Shown here: one piece after another, positions 30,540 through 39,029 of the stretch
How positions within the stretch are numbered: position 1 is the stretch's first letter
Layout: the number at the start of each line of letters is the position of its first letter
Assembly: GCA_026398595.1 (NCBI GenBank)
Contig: JAPLSO010000068.1
Span: forward strand, 1 to 45,395
Reading direction: 5' to 3'
DNA length: 45,395 nucleotides
DNA from: Spirochaetota bacterium
GTDB lineage: Bacteria > Spirochaetota > Spirochaetia > Treponematales > Rectinemataceae
The notes under the pieces: generated by a model
Told to the model about the DNA's origin: nothing
Seen by the model: the letters and a program-made list of their open reading frames with translations, nothing else
Database searches by the model: none
Program-made: the position numbers and the translations under genes

Positions 30540-31124
30540 TCAGGAGGGAAGCCTCGAGGCGATGATCATTTTCACCTGTGCCTCGAGCGCCTGCAGGTTG
30601 CCGTCGTTCTCGATGATTACGACAGGGGGCTTTTCCTTGGGTCTGAGCTTCCAGAGATAGCGCTGTTTCGAGATGCGCCGCAGGATGTCGGCTATGCCCA
30701 GGCCGTCTCTCGCCATCCCCCGCTTTATCCTCAGCCAGATGGAAGCTTTCATCTCGACGATGAGGTCACAGAGATTCGTCTGGGGGAAACGGTACAGCAG
30801 GGCGGCGTGGATGCAGATCCTCTCATGGGCCTGTATTTCTTCATCCAGGAAGCGGAGCATGACAGGATGCACGATGGATTCATGGAGCTGGAGCTTCTCG
30901 CGGTTGGAGAAGACGATTTCTCCCAGGGCTTTGCGGTTCACCTTTCCGTCGGGTTGGAGTATGCCGGGCCCGAAAGTCCGGGCAAGCTTTTCTGCGCACG
31001 CCGCAAGGGCCTTGTGGCCGAGGGCATCCACATCGATCAGGGTGAATCCTTCATGGGCGAAGGTTACGGCGGCTTCGTTCTTGCCTGAGCAGTAGCCGCC
31101 TGTCAGTCCTACGATGGTCATCAT
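30540..31124 (-). CDS. coaE: Dephospho-CoA kinase
   Basis: A 194-residue P-loop kinase for the last step of coenzyme A synthesis. The P-loop reads GLTGGYCSGKNEAA, with Cys-Ser before GK and Asn after, where most CoaE proteins have G-x-GSGKST. FTLIDVDALGHKAL is the usual D-x-D substrate loop (IDVDALG), and HPVMLRFLDEEI and the later ISKQRYLW region (lid, Q/R) also fit. The atypical P-loop is reminiscent of spirochaetal CoaE proteins, from memory. It lies 13 bases after the polA stop; a weak AAGGA precedes ATG. Confidence 0.85.
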   Translation of the reverse strand: MMTIVGLTGGYCSGKNEAAVTFAHEGFTLIDVDALGHKALAACAEKLARTFGPGILQPDGKVNRKALGEIVFSNREKLQLHESIVHPVMLRFLDEEIQAHERICIHAALLYRFPQTNLCDLIVEMKASIWLRIKRGMARDGLGIADILRRISKQRYLWKLRPKEKPPVVIIENDGNLQALEAQVKMIIASRLPS

Positions 31125-31137
31125 TGGTTGTTCATCC

Positions 31138-33924
31138 TTAGTGCATCTCCCCCCAGGAGAAAGCTGTTTCGATGCTCACCCTCAACGGGACAGCGAGGAC
31201 GGCGGCCCCCTCCATTTCCCTGCGCAGGATCACTTTCGCTTTTTCCACGCTCGCCTCGGGCGCTTCGAAGACGAGTTCGTCATGAACCTGCAGGAGCATC
31301 TCGATCTCGGGCGCCTCGGCGGCCAGGGCTCGGTCCACCTGTATCATGGCTCGCTTGACGATATCGGCGGCGCTGCCCTGTATAGGCGTGTTGACGGCCA
31401 CTCTCTGGGCTGCCTGGCGCTCTGTCTTGTTCCTGGAGTTGATCGCCGCTATCTTTCTCCGCCGACCGAACATCGTCGTCGTGTAGCCTGTCGCCTCGGT
31501 CTGGTCGATGGTTTTCTGGATGAAGGCGGCGACACCCGAATATGTCGTGAAGTAGGCTTCGATGAACTCCTGCGCCCGCGCGTTGGGTATGCCCAGATCC
31601 CTCGCCAGCCGGAAGGCGCTCATGCCGTAGATTACGCCGAAGTTGATGGTCTTGGCCACCCGGCGCTGGTCGGGCATTATGTCACTCTCGTCGATGCCGA
31701 AAATGAAGGCGGCCGTCCGCTTGTGGATGTCGACACCGTCTTTGAAGGCCTTGATGAGGTTTTCGTCGCCCGAGAGATGGGCCATGACGACAAGTTCGAT
31801 CTGAGAGTAGTCAGCCGAGATCAGGACCTTGCCGGGCTCGGCGGTGAAGGAGGCGCGGATTCGCCTTCCTTCCTCGTCGCGGACGGGGATGTTCTGGAGG
31901 TTAGGGTCCTTGCTCGAGAGTCTTCCCGTCGCCGCTCCCGTCTGGAGGTAGGTCGTATGGACCCTCCCCGAGCGCTCGGCAAGGTCGGCCAGGTTGTCGA
32001 CGTAGGTATTCTTAAGCTTGGCCAGGGTCCGCTGTCGGAGAATGAGGGCCGGCACGGGATCGAGCGGGGCCAGTTCCTCGAGGACGGCCGTGTCCGTGGA
32101 GTAGCCTGTCTTGGTACGTTTCTGAACGGGGAGCTTGCGCTCGACGAAGAGGATCTCCTGGAGCTGTTTCGTCGAGGCGAGGTTGAACTCGCGCCCCACG
32201 AGTTCCCAGGTCTTCCTCTCGATCGAGTCTAATTCCTTTTCGAGTTCCACGCCGTATGCCCGGAGTTCGGGGGCGTTGACCCGGATTCCCCGCTCCTCCA
32301 TCTCGACGAGGATAGGCAGAAGGGGCATCTCCAATTCCCTGAAGATGCCATCGAGATTCTGGCGCTTTAGTTCCTCGGCGAGGAGGACCTGGAGGCGGAA
32401 GGTGAAATCGGCGTCCTCGGCGGCGTAGCGCGTCGCCTCGGCTATGGGGACTGTATCGAAGGTCGAGCCCTTGGGCACCACGTCCTCGAAGGAGAGCCCG
32501 GAGAGGCCGAGGAGTCTTTCGGCCAGACTCTCGAGGGAGAAGGAGTTGGATTCGGCGTCGAGGAGCCAGGCGGCGACCATAGTGTCGAAGATAGGATTCT
32601 GGATCCTGAGACCAAGCCGCCGCACGACGTGGAAGTCGAACTTGATGTTGTGGCCTGCGGCGAGGGCCTTGGAGCCGAAGAGCCGCCCCAACTGCCGTAT
32701 GACGGCCTCGCGTCCGACGACGGGGGAGTCGGGGCTTTTCAAGGGGACGTAGCAGCTTTTACCGGGCGAACAGCTCAAGGAGAAACCCACCATGGACGCC
32801 GTGATCGGATCGAGGCTGTCCGTCTCGGTGTCGAAGGCGAAGAGGCCGGCGGCCAGACAGCTGTCGACAAGGGCGGAAAGACCTTCCGCGGTCGTCACAG
32901 CCTCGTATACCCCGGTTCCCGAAAACTCGGGGAGAACCCGTGGCTTTGCAGGTGGGGCCAGGGTCTCGTCGTCGAAGAGGCCGAACTTGGCCTGGCCGAA
33001 CTTGGCCAGGCCAAGTTCGGTCGGGGAAGGCTTGGTGTGGGGCGGCGCGGCCTTGCCGAGCGGCGATTGGCCCGCCAGGCTCCGCATGCCCTCGCGCAGG
33101 AAAAGGGGGGCGGCTGCGGCGACGTCAAAATCCTGGACATGCAGCTCATCGAGGGAGGCAAGTCCCAGATCGATGTTTTCCGAAAGGGTTATCAGCCTCC
33201 GGGAAAGATAGGCGCTCTCCTTGCCTGCGGCGAGTTTGGCCCTGAGGGTGTCGGGCTTGACTTCATCGATGGAAGCGTAGACATCATCGAGACTCCTGAA
33301 CTGGCTCAAGAGTTTCAGGGCTGTCTTGTCGCCGATGCCCCGCACGCCGGGGACATTGTCCGAGGCGTCGCCTGTAAAGGAGAGGTAGTCCAGGATCCGC
33401 TCCGGCCCGACTCCCCATTCCTCCTTTACTTCCTCGGCGCCCAGTTCCCTGACGCCGCTCCCCTCCTGGGGGCGCAGGGCCCTAACCGATCCCCCGACGA
33501 GCTGAAGCAGATCCTTGTCGCCCGAGACGATCCAGCAGGGACGCTCTTCCCTCGCGCAGCGGCGGGCGATGGTGGCGATGACGTCGTCGGCCTCGTAGCC
33601 TTCTGCCCTGAGAAGCGGCAGGCCGAGGGCGCCCAGTATCTCCTCGACGATCGGAATCTGGGAGATCAGGTCATCGGGGGTTTTCTGCCGCGTGGCCTTG
33701 TACTGGTCGTAGATCGCGTGCCTGACCGTCTTGCCCTGCGAGTCGAAGACAGCCGCAAAGGCCTCGGGCCTGCGCTGCTCGAAGATCGAGTAGAGGAACT
33801 TGAAGAAGCCGTAGACAGCCGAGACGTTCGCGCCCGAGGAGTTGCGCAGGGGGCGTGACAGAAAGGCGAAATACGACCGGTAAATGATGGCGTAGGAGTC
33901 GAAGAGGACGAGACCAGGCTTCAT
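31138..33924 (-). CDS. polA: DNA polymerase I
   Basis: A 928-residue family A polymerase with all three parts. The 5'-3' exonuclease covers residues 1 to about 290 (FDSYAIIYRSYFAF, EADDVIATIA, SGDKDLLQL, TGDASDNVPGVRGIG). A linker with a short repeat follows, then the 3'-5' exonuclease near 365-560 with intact metal residues (FDTETDSLDP, HNIKFDFH, YAAEDADFTF), so proofreading is likely. The polymerase domain has motif A DYSQIELVVMAH (about 705), motif B RRVAKTINFGVIYG (about 755) and motif C QVHDEL (about 878). It fills gaps and removes primers in replication and repair. Operon order is J-domain gene, polA, coaE. The SD is weak. The linker insertion AKFGQAKFG comes from a 15-bp repeat. Confidence 0.96.
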   Translation of the reverse strand: MKPGLVLFDSYAIIYRSYFAFLSRPLRNSSGANVSAVYGFFKFLYSIFEQRRPEAFAAVFDSQGKTVRHAIYDQYKATRQKTPDDLISQIPIVEEILGALGLPLLRAEGYEADDVIATIARRCAREERPCWIVSGDKDLLQLVGGSVRALRPQEGSGVRELGAEEVKEEWGVGPERILDYLSFTGDASDNVPGVRGIGDKTALKLLSQFRSLDDVYASIDEVKPDTLRAKLAAGKESAYLSRRLITLSENIDLGLASLDELHVQDFDVAAAAPLFLREGMRSLAGQSPLGKAAPPHTKPSPTELGLAKFGQAKFGLFDDETLAPPAKPRVLPEFSGTGVYEAVTTAEGLSALVDSCLAAGLFAFDTETDSLDPITASMVGFSLSCSPGKSCYVPLKSPDSPVVGREAVIRQLGRLFGSKALAAGHNIKFDFHVVRRLGLRIQNPIFDTMVAAWLLDAESNSFSLESLAERLLGLSGLSFEDVVPKGSTFDTVPIAEATRYAAEDADFTFRLQVLLAEELKRQNLDGIFRELEMPLLPILVEMEERGIRVNAPELRAYGVELEKELDSIERKTWELVGREFNLASTKQLQEILFVERKLPVQKRTKTGYSTDTAVLEELAPLDPVPALILRQRTLAKLKNTYVDNLADLAERSGRVHTTYLQTGAATGRLSSKDPNLQNIPVRDEEGRRIRASFTAEPGKVLISADYSQIELVVMAHLSGDENLIKAFKDGVDIHKRTAAFIFGIDESDIMPDQRRVAKTINFGVIYGMSAFRLARDLGIPNARAQEFIEAYFTTYSGVAAFIQKTIDQTEATGYTTTMFGRRRKIAAINSRNKTERQAAQRVAVNTPIQGSAADIVKRAMIQVDRALAAEAPEIEMLLQVHDELVFEAPEASVEKAKVILRREMEGAAVLAVPLRVSIETAFSWGEMH
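32979..33020 (-). repeat. 15-bp tandem repeat with inverted copy inside polA
   Basis: Units at 32979-32993 and 32994-33008 (GGCCGAACTTGGCC plus T or A), then an inverted copy GGCCAAGTTCGG at 33009-33020. The last two form a 12-bp perfect inverted repeat with a one-base centre. In frame, in the linker between exonuclease domains. Confidence 0.85.
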
Positions 33925-33934
33925 TCGGCCGTCC

Positions 33935-34441
33935 TCATCGCGAAGCCTTGGAGGCTTCGTAGGCTTCGATGATCTGGTAGGCGGCGTTTATTCGCGTGCT
34001 CGTTTCGGTGGAGCGCTTGAGAGTTTCGGGGGAACCGGAGTTCCGGTCCGGGTGGTATTTGAGGAGGAGCTTTCTGTAAGCGTTCTTGACATCGGGGAAT
34101 GGGGCGTATGGCGTGAGCCCCAGGTAGCGGTAGGCGTCCTCGATGACGGCCGACGTGCCTCTGTCGTAGGATCCGCCGCCTGAGGGACCCGATTGACGCG
34201 CTCTCGCCTCCCCGGCCCTTCGCTCGGCCTCAGCTCTCGATCTGGCCTCCTGGGCCTCGCGCCGTTCGGTTTCTGTCTTGGACGTGTCGAGGTAGTCGTC
34301 GAGTTCGGTCATGGCCGCGTCCAGGTCGGGATCGCCCGAGGAAGAGTATCGCGTCGCGCCGGATACGCCTGCCGATCCATCGCCCGCAGTGTTCGTCCAC
34401 GCTCTGACAAGTCTCTCCAGGCGCTCCAAAATTTGATCCAC
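33935..34441 (-). CDS. C-terminal J-domain protein
   Basis: A 168-residue protein. Residues about 1-100 are low-complexity and charged, with a helical Glu/Arg/Ala stretch (ERREAQEARSRAEAERR) likely to be coiled coil. The C-terminal about 65 residues are a J domain (AYRYLGLTPYAPFPDVKNAY, then KYHPDRN with the HPD motif). J domains stimulate DnaK-type Hsp70 ATPases; the N-terminal part presumably picks the client. There is no Gly/Phe region or zinc finger, so it is not DnaJ itself. Start is GTG at 34441 with GAGGAG six bases upstream. It is first in an operon with polA (10-base gap). Confidence 0.82.
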   Translation of the reverse strand: MDQILERLERLVRAWTNTAGDGSAGVSGATRYSSSGDPDLDAAMTELDDYLDTSKTETERREAQEARSRAEAERRAGEARARQSGPSGGGSYDRGTSAVIEDAYRYLGLTPYAPFPDVKNAYRKLLLKYHPDRNSGSPETLKRSTETSTRINAAYQIIEAYEASKASR

Positions 34442-34470
34442 CCTGCTCTCCTCGGTTTCGGCCTGCAGTT

Positions 34471-34499
34471 ACTGTACCCCAAGGTAAAGGCCTTTTCAA
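34471..34499 (-). promoter_or_regulatory. Predicted promoter of the J-domain-polA operon
   Basis: Minus strand TTGAAA (34499-34494, 5/6), 17-base spacer, TACAGT (34476-34471, 4/6). Start near 34464, leader of about 23 bases to the GTG. Confidence 0.5.
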
Positions 34500-34540
34500 T
34501 GGTGAAGGCGGGGAAGAGCGGCTTCGCCGGCGCGGCGTCC

Positions 34541-34569
34541 TTATCAAAGCTCCTTCGCCTTGCTAAGAT
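34541..34569 (+). promoter_or_regulatory. Predicted promoter giving a leaderless psuK message
   Basis: TTATCA (34541-34546), 17-base spacer, TAAGAT (34564-34569). The expected start, six or seven bases on, coincides with the psuK ATG at 34576, which has no Shine-Dalgarno. Confidence 0.4.
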
Positions 34570-34575
34570 GCTCCC

Positions 34576-35574
34576 ATGATCGGGAAGGGCAGGAGGGTGG
34601 TCGTCGTGGGTGGCGCGAACACCGATATCCAAGGCAAGCCGAAGGCAGCCTTCATCCCCGGGGATTCCAACCCCGGCCTCGTCGCGCGATCCTTCGGCGG
34701 GGTAGGGCGCAACATCGCCGAAAACCTCGCGCGGCTTGGCATGGACGTCGAGCTTATCGCTCCCCTGGGCAGGGATGCCGAGGGCGAGGCGTTGTTGGCC
34801 GACTGCCGGACCAAGGGTATTGGCACGACCCATTGCCTTTGCAGCAGGGCTCAAAGCCCGACCTATCTCTGCGTCCTCGACGAGTCAGGCGGCCTCGTCG
34901 GCGCCATTGCCGACATGGAAGCCATGGAGGAATTGAGCCCAGCCTGGCTCTCACCCCTGCGCCCGCTCATCTCGGGAGCCGACTACCTCGTCGCCGACGC
35001 CAACCTGCCCCGGGAAACCCTCGCCTGGATAGCCGAAAACTTCGGCCCCAAGGCCAGGGGGAAGGCTGACGGCATGATACCGGTCAAGACCGGCCCCCGC
35101 CTCTACCTCGACCCTGTCTCGCGGACAAAAGCCCGAAAGCTCATCGGCTTAGCCGGAAGCTTCGACTGCCTCAAGCCCAACCGGGCCGAAGCCTCCCTCC
35201 TCGCCGGCGGCGAGAAAGGCGATTGCGCCGCCCTCTGCGAAGCGATGGAGGGGAGGGGAGATCTCCCGCCCGCGATCTTCATCTCCTTAGGCGGGGAGGG
35301 AATGTTCTATAAAACTCCTGAAACCGTAGGCGCCATCGCCTTGCCACGCTTGAAAGGCGATATTCCCGTGGTCAACCGTTCGGGCTCGGGCGACGCTGCC
35401 TGCGCCGCCCTCCTCTGGGCCGAAGCCGAGGGATACGATGCCGCGAGGAGGGCTGAGTTCGCCCTCGCCGCGGCCGTACTGACGGCCTCCTGCCCCGAAC
35501 CCGTCCATCCGGGGATGGAACCGGGAGCCCTCGATGTCCTCAGGCAAAAATTATTTTTCAAGGAGACGAAATAA
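34576..35574 (+). CDS. psuK: Pseudouridine kinase (PfkB family)
   Basis: A 332-residue PfkB-type sugar/nucleoside kinase. The N-terminal VVVVGGANTDIQG and FGGVGRNIAENLARLG (signature 1) and C-terminal VNRSGSGDAACAALLW (signature 2, catalytic Asp in GSGDA) are clear. CLKPNRAEASLL is the usual central motif. NTDIQG at the substrate end is seen in pseudouridine kinases, and the next gene is psuG, so it phosphorylates pseudouridine to its 5'-phosphate. No Shine-Dalgarno precedes ATG 34576, in contrast to most neighbours. An in-frame GTG nearby (34597) with GGAGG is a possible alternative start. Its stop overlaps the psuG start by one base. Confidence 0.88.
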   Translation: MIGKGRRVVVVGGANTDIQGKPKAAFIPGDSNPGLVARSFGGVGRNIAENLARLGMDVELIAPLGRDAEGEALLADCRTKGIGTTHCLCSRAQSPTYLCVLDESGGLVGAIADMEAMEELSPAWLSPLRPLISGADYLVADANLPRETLAWIAENFGPKARGKADGMIPVKTGPRLYLDPVSRTKARKLIGLAGSFDCLKPNRAEASLLAGGEKGDCAALCEAMEGRGDLPPAIFISLGGEGMFYKTPETVGAIALPRLKGDIPVVNRSGSGDAACAALLWAEAEGYDAARRAEFALAAAVLTASCPEPVHPGMEPGALDVLRQKLFFKETK

Positions 35575-36503
35575 TGAACAGCTACCTCGATCTGTCCGAG
35601 GAAGTGGAGGCCGCCATCGCTTCGGGCAAGCCCGTCGTTGCCCTCGAATCGACGATCATCAGCCACGGCATGCCCTGGCCCCGGAACTACGAGACAGCCC
35701 TCGAAGTCGAGGCTCTTCTGCGCTCTTTTGGGGTTGTACCCGCGACCGTTGCCGTCATCTCGGGCAGGTTGAAAGCGGGGCTCTCGCGGGTCGAACTCGA
35801 GTTCCTCGCCAAGGCGGGGAGATCGGCGGCAAAGGTGTCGCGCCGGGACTTTCCCCGCCTTCTCGCCGAAAAGGGAACCGGGGCGACGACGGTGGCCGGA
35901 ACGATGATCGTCGCCGAACTGGCGGGCATACGAATCTTCGCCACCGGAGGCATAGGGGGCGTGCATCGGGGCGCCGAAACGAGCTGGGATGTCTCGGCTG
36001 ACCTCGAGGAACTGGCACGAACCTCGGTCGCCGTCGTCTGCGCTGGGGCTAAGGCCATCCTCGACCTGCCCAAGACACTCGAATACCTCGAGACGCGGGG
36101 CGTTCCCGTCATAGGCTACCGTACCAAGGAACTTCCCGCTTTCTATTCGAGCCGCTCGGGTCTTGCCCTCGAAGAGAGCGCCCAAAGCCCGGCCGAGCTG
36201 GCTACCTTCCTTTCGGCAAAATGGAAGGCTGGCTTTTCGGGCGGGGTCGTGATAGCCAATCCCATACCTGAAGCCTATTCCATGGATTCCGCCGTCATAG
36301 GCCCGGCGATCGACAGGGCAGTCGGGGAGGCCAGAGCCCAGGGCATAGGCGGGAAACGCCTCACACCCTTTCTCCTCGAACGCATAGCGGCCCTGACAGG
36401 CGGGGACAGCCTCGAGTCCAATATAGCCCTCGTCAAGAACAATGCCGCCCTGGCCGCCGAGATTGCCAAGGCCATGGCACAGAAAAACGATAGGGAGGAA
36501 TAA
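35574..36503 (+). CDS. psuG: Pseudouridine-5'-phosphate glycosidase
   Basis: A 309-residue PsuG. Conserved stretches include VVALESTIISHGMPWPRN, GRLKAGLS, KVSRRD, GATTVAGTM, FATGGIGGVHRGAE, SADLEEL, VVCAGAKAILD and SNIALVKNNA. It cleaves the C-C glycosidic bond of pseudouridine phosphate to uracil and ribose 5-phosphate, through a Lys-bound intermediate and a bound Mn2+. With psuK it salvages pseudouridine from RNA turnover. AAGGAG lies upstream of ATG 35574, sharing one base with the psuK stop. Confidence 0.95.
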   Translation: MNSYLDLSEEVEAAIASGKPVVALESTIISHGMPWPRNYETALEVEALLRSFGVVPATVAVISGRLKAGLSRVELEFLAKAGRSAAKVSRRDFPRLLAEKGTGATTVAGTMIVAELAGIRIFATGGIGGVHRGAETSWDVSADLEELARTSVAVVCAGAKAILDLPKTLEYLETRGVPVIGYRTKELPAFYSSRSGLALEESAQSPAELATFLSAKWKAGFSGGVVIANPIPEAYSMDSAVIGPAIDRAVGEARAQGIGGKRLTPFLLERIAALTGGDSLESNIALVKNNAALAAEIAKAMAQKNDREE

Positions 36504-36504
36504 T

Positions 36505-37257
36505 ATGAAGCTTGCGCGCGTCATTTACGAGGGAAGGGAGAGCTATGCCAGGATCGAAGGCTCGAGTCTCGTTATCCTCGACGGAAAGCCCGGAGAAGGA
36601 TTCAGTCCCGCGGGAAAAACAATCGACTTGGCCCAGGCCAGGTTCCTTGCCCCCTGCAGGCCGTCCAAGGCTCTCTGCATCGGTCTCAACTACCGGGATC
36701 ACGCCGAGGAGTTCGGCCTGGCCATCCCCTCGAGCCCCGTCGTCTTTATCAAGCCCGCGACTACCCTCTTGGAACCCTTCGGAAACATCGTCTGGCCCGA
36801 ACTTTCGAAACGGGTGGAATACGAGGCCGAACTCGTCGTCGTGATTGGAAGGCTGGCCAAGAACCTCAAGGCTTCGGAAGCCTTGGACTACGTCCTCGGC
36901 TACACCTGCGGCAACGATGTCACCGCACGCGATCTCCAGCCCAAGGAGGGTCAATGGACGGTGGCCAAGTCCTTCGACGGCTTCATGCCCCTCGGACCCT
37001 GGATCGAAACCGAACTCGACCCCTCAGACCTGGAGATTTCCTCATTCCTGAATGGACAGAGGAAGCAGCATTCCCGAACCTCGAATCTCATCTTTTCGGT
37101 TCCGGAACTCCTGTCCTACCTCTCCAGGGTGATGACCCTGGAGCCCGGCGACGTCATCATGACAGGTACGCCTTCAGGCGTCGGCCCCATGGCGAGGGGG
37201 GATGAGATTGCGGTCGAAATCGAAGGCATCGGCAGACTCGTCAACAAATTAGCGTAA
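36505..37257 (+). CDS. Fumarylacetoacetate hydrolase-family protein
   Basis: A 250-residue FAH-fold enzyme. GLNYRDHAEE, PVVFIKPATTL, VEYEAELVVVIG (metal-binding Glu residues), GYTCGNDVTARDLQ, KSFDGFMPLGPW and MTGTPSGVGPM are all typical. The family covers acylpyruvate hydrolases, oxaloacetate decarboxylases and 2-hydroxyhepta-2,4-diene-1,7-dioate isomerases, so the substrate is not fixed. The start MKLARVIYEG has GGAGG and follows psuG by one base, so it is in the pseudouridine operon, an unusual partnership; cleaning up a keto-acid by-product is a guess. An earlier ATG at 36442 lies inside psuG. Confidence 0.85.
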   Translation: MKLARVIYEGRESYARIEGSSLVILDGKPGEGFSPAGKTIDLAQARFLAPCRPSKALCIGLNYRDHAEEFGLAIPSSPVVFIKPATTLLEPFGNIVWPELSKRVEYEAELVVVIGRLAKNLKASEALDYVLGYTCGNDVTARDLQPKEGQWTVAKSFDGFMPLGPWIETELDPSDLEISSFLNGQRKQHSRTSNLIFSVPELLSYLSRVMTLEPGDVIMTGTPSGVGPMARGDEIAVEIEGIGRLVNKLA

Positions 37258-37296
37258 AGTCGGAACGAAAAACTCCTCAGCCACGAGTCGCGGGCA

Positions 37297-37710
37297 TCAC
37301 TTGGCCGGGGGAGTCGCGGTCGCTGGGGAAGCAGCCAGCGATTGCTGGATGATCGACGCCAGCTTGAGGAGGGTATCGTCGGTCAGTTTGGACACCTGGT
37401 CGTAGAGGGCGTCCACGGCGGCCTTGGTCTTGATCAGGTCGTCGGTTGTCGCCTTGACGAGGGCAAGGTCCGCCTTCATGGTGGCGAGGTCGGCCTTGAT
37501 CTCCTCGAGTTGGGCTAGGGAGGCCTTGATCTCATCGAGCTGGGAAGCCGAGACCTTGGTGTCGAGATTGGCTGAAATGGCCGAGACCTGCTTGTTCATC
37601 GCCGCAAATTCATCTTTCGAAACTCCTCCCATGGCCTTTAGTATGGAAGCGCAGCCTGAAAGCGCGATGACGGCAGCCAGGACGATTACGATAGGGATTA
37701 TTTTTCTCAT
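37297..37710 (-). CDS. Small coiled-coil lipoprotein
   Basis: A 137-residue lipoprotein. The signal MRKIIPIVIVLAAVIA ends in the lipobox LSGC. The mature part is helical and repeats hydrophobic residues with Lys/Asp/Ala (DEIKASLAQLEEIKADLATM and so on), a probable coiled coil, ending in an Ala/Pro/Thr tail. It resembles Lpp-like or periplasmic filament proteins in pattern only; no family is assigned. ATG 37710 has GGAGG five bases upstream and is preferred over 37722. Monocistronic, with its own promoter, convergent to the FAH gene. Confidence 0.75.
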   Translation of the reverse strand: MRKIIPIVIVLAAVIALSGCASILKAMGGVSKDEFAAMNKQVSAISANLDTKVSASQLDEIKASLAQLEEIKADLATMKADLALVKATTDDLIKTKAAVDALYDQVSKLTDDTLLKLASIIQQSLAASPATATPPAK

Positions 37711-37727
37711 GAGATCCTCCACGCCCC

Positions 37728-37756
37728 ATTGTAGTGCCTAATGGGCTCGAGAACAA
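37728..37756 (-). promoter_or_regulatory. Predicted promoter of the lipoprotein gene
   Basis: Minus strand TTGTTC (37756-37751), 17-base spacer, TACAAT (37733-37728, 5/6). The start near 37721 leaves about 11 bases holding the GGAGG site. Confidence 0.5.
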
Positions 37757-37841
37757 ACTTTTTCCACCATGATCGCTCTTTTCTCTTTTGGATACCGAAA
37801 GCTGGACAGGATAGGGGGCGACATGGGAAGATCGTGCAAAG

Positions 37842-39029
37842 ATGAGCCTTCCACTCGCCCTGATCGCCTTTCCCCTCCTCGCCGCCGCAGGCGGCGTCGA
37901 ATCCGCCCTTCACTGCAGAGCCCTCGAATCCATAGGTATACGGATCTGCGTCAATGGAACGAGGGGCAAGTCCACCGTCACCCGCCTCATCGCCGCAGGT
38001 TTGCGCGGCGGAGGCTTCACGACAGTAGCCAAGACCACGGGAACGGCAGCTTCCCTCATTCTCCCCGACGGTTCCGAGGAGCCCGTGAAGCGGAGGGGCG
38101 AGCCGAGGATAACGGAACAATTGGGTATCGTTCGAAGGGCTGCCTCCCTCAGCGCCCAAGCCATTGTCGTCGAATGCATGGCCATCAACCCCGAGAGCCA
38201 GAAAGTTTTCGAGGCAGCTCTCATACACTCGACCTTGGGCGTCATCACGAACGCGAGGGTCGACCATAGGGACCAGATGGGGACCAGCGTCGAAGAGACG
38301 GCGATCGCCTTGGCCTCGACCGTGCCGAGGAAGGGGAAACTCCTGCTCGGGCCTACGGAGGGAAGGATGGTTTTCGAACAAGCCTGCGCCACCGCTGGGA
38401 CTGAGCTCATCGTCGTCGAACCCGGCGACTTCGAGGTCGCGGCCGCGGAATCCTTTCCATGGATGGTCTTCCCCGAATCCCTCGCCCTCGCCCTTGTGGC
38501 CTGCTCTCTCTGCGGCGTGGATCGAAAGCTCGCGCTTGAGGCGATGCGCCAGGCTCGACCCGACCAGGGCGTAAGGGATCCTATGGCCTTTTCCCGCCTC
38601 GGCCGCGATTATTTCGCCGTGGACGCTTTCGCCGCCAACGACCTCGACTCCACCCTACGCGTCTGGGAGAGCTTTGGCCTTCCCGCGAGAAAAAGCTGCG
38701 CGAGGACCGTCATGGTGGTGAACCATCGCTCCGATCGGCCCTGGCGCATCGACGAAATGGCCCAGGTTGCCGCCGCCATCGATCCGGATCTCCTCATCTT
38801 CACGGGGGAACTCGGCCGGCTGGCCAAAGCCTCGGCTCTTCCGGGAATTCCGGTTGAATTCATTCCGAAGTTGTCAGCCGAGGCTGTAGTGACAATCTCC
38901 GGGAAAAGCCTTCCCGAAGGATCACGCATCCTTCTCTTCCTCGCCGGGAACGCGAAGGGCAGGGGGCTTGAAATCTCCCTCGCCCTTGAACAGTTGTCCA
39001 ACAGTAGCGCAAAGGACCGGAAGTCATGA
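37842..39029 (+). CDS. pgsB: Poly-gamma-glutamate synthase, ligase subunit PgsB/CapB
   Basis: A 395-residue Mur-ligase-like amide ligase. A short hydrophobic N-terminus (LALIAFPLLAAAGG) is followed by the ATP site INGT-type CVNGTRGKSTVTRLIA, then VVECMAINPE, NARVDHRDQMG and VNHRSDRPWR. PgsB polymerises glutamate through gamma-amide bonds, using ATP, at the inner face of the membrane with PgsC. Only a weak SD is seen. The downstream pgsC ATG overlaps its stop by 4 bp. Product is inferred to be surface poly-gamma-glutamate or a related capsule/osmoprotectant. Confidence 0.9.
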   Translation: MSLPLALIAFPLLAAAGGVESALHCRALESIGIRICVNGTRGKSTVTRLIAAGLRGGGFTTVAKTTGTAASLILPDGSEEPVKRRGEPRITEQLGIVRRAASLSAQAIVVECMAINPESQKVFEAALIHSTLGVITNARVDHRDQMGTSVEETAIALASTVPRKGKLLLGPTEGRMVFEQACATAGTELIVVEPGDFEVAAAESFPWMVFPESLALALVACSLCGVDRKLALEAMRQARPDQGVRDPMAFSRLGRDYFAVDAFAANDLDSTLRVWESFGLPARKSCARTVMVVNHRSDRPWRIDEMAQVAAAIDPDLLIFTGELGRLAKASALPGIPVEFIPKLSAEAVVTISGKSLPEGSRILLFLAGNAKGRGLEISLALEQLSNSSAKDRKS

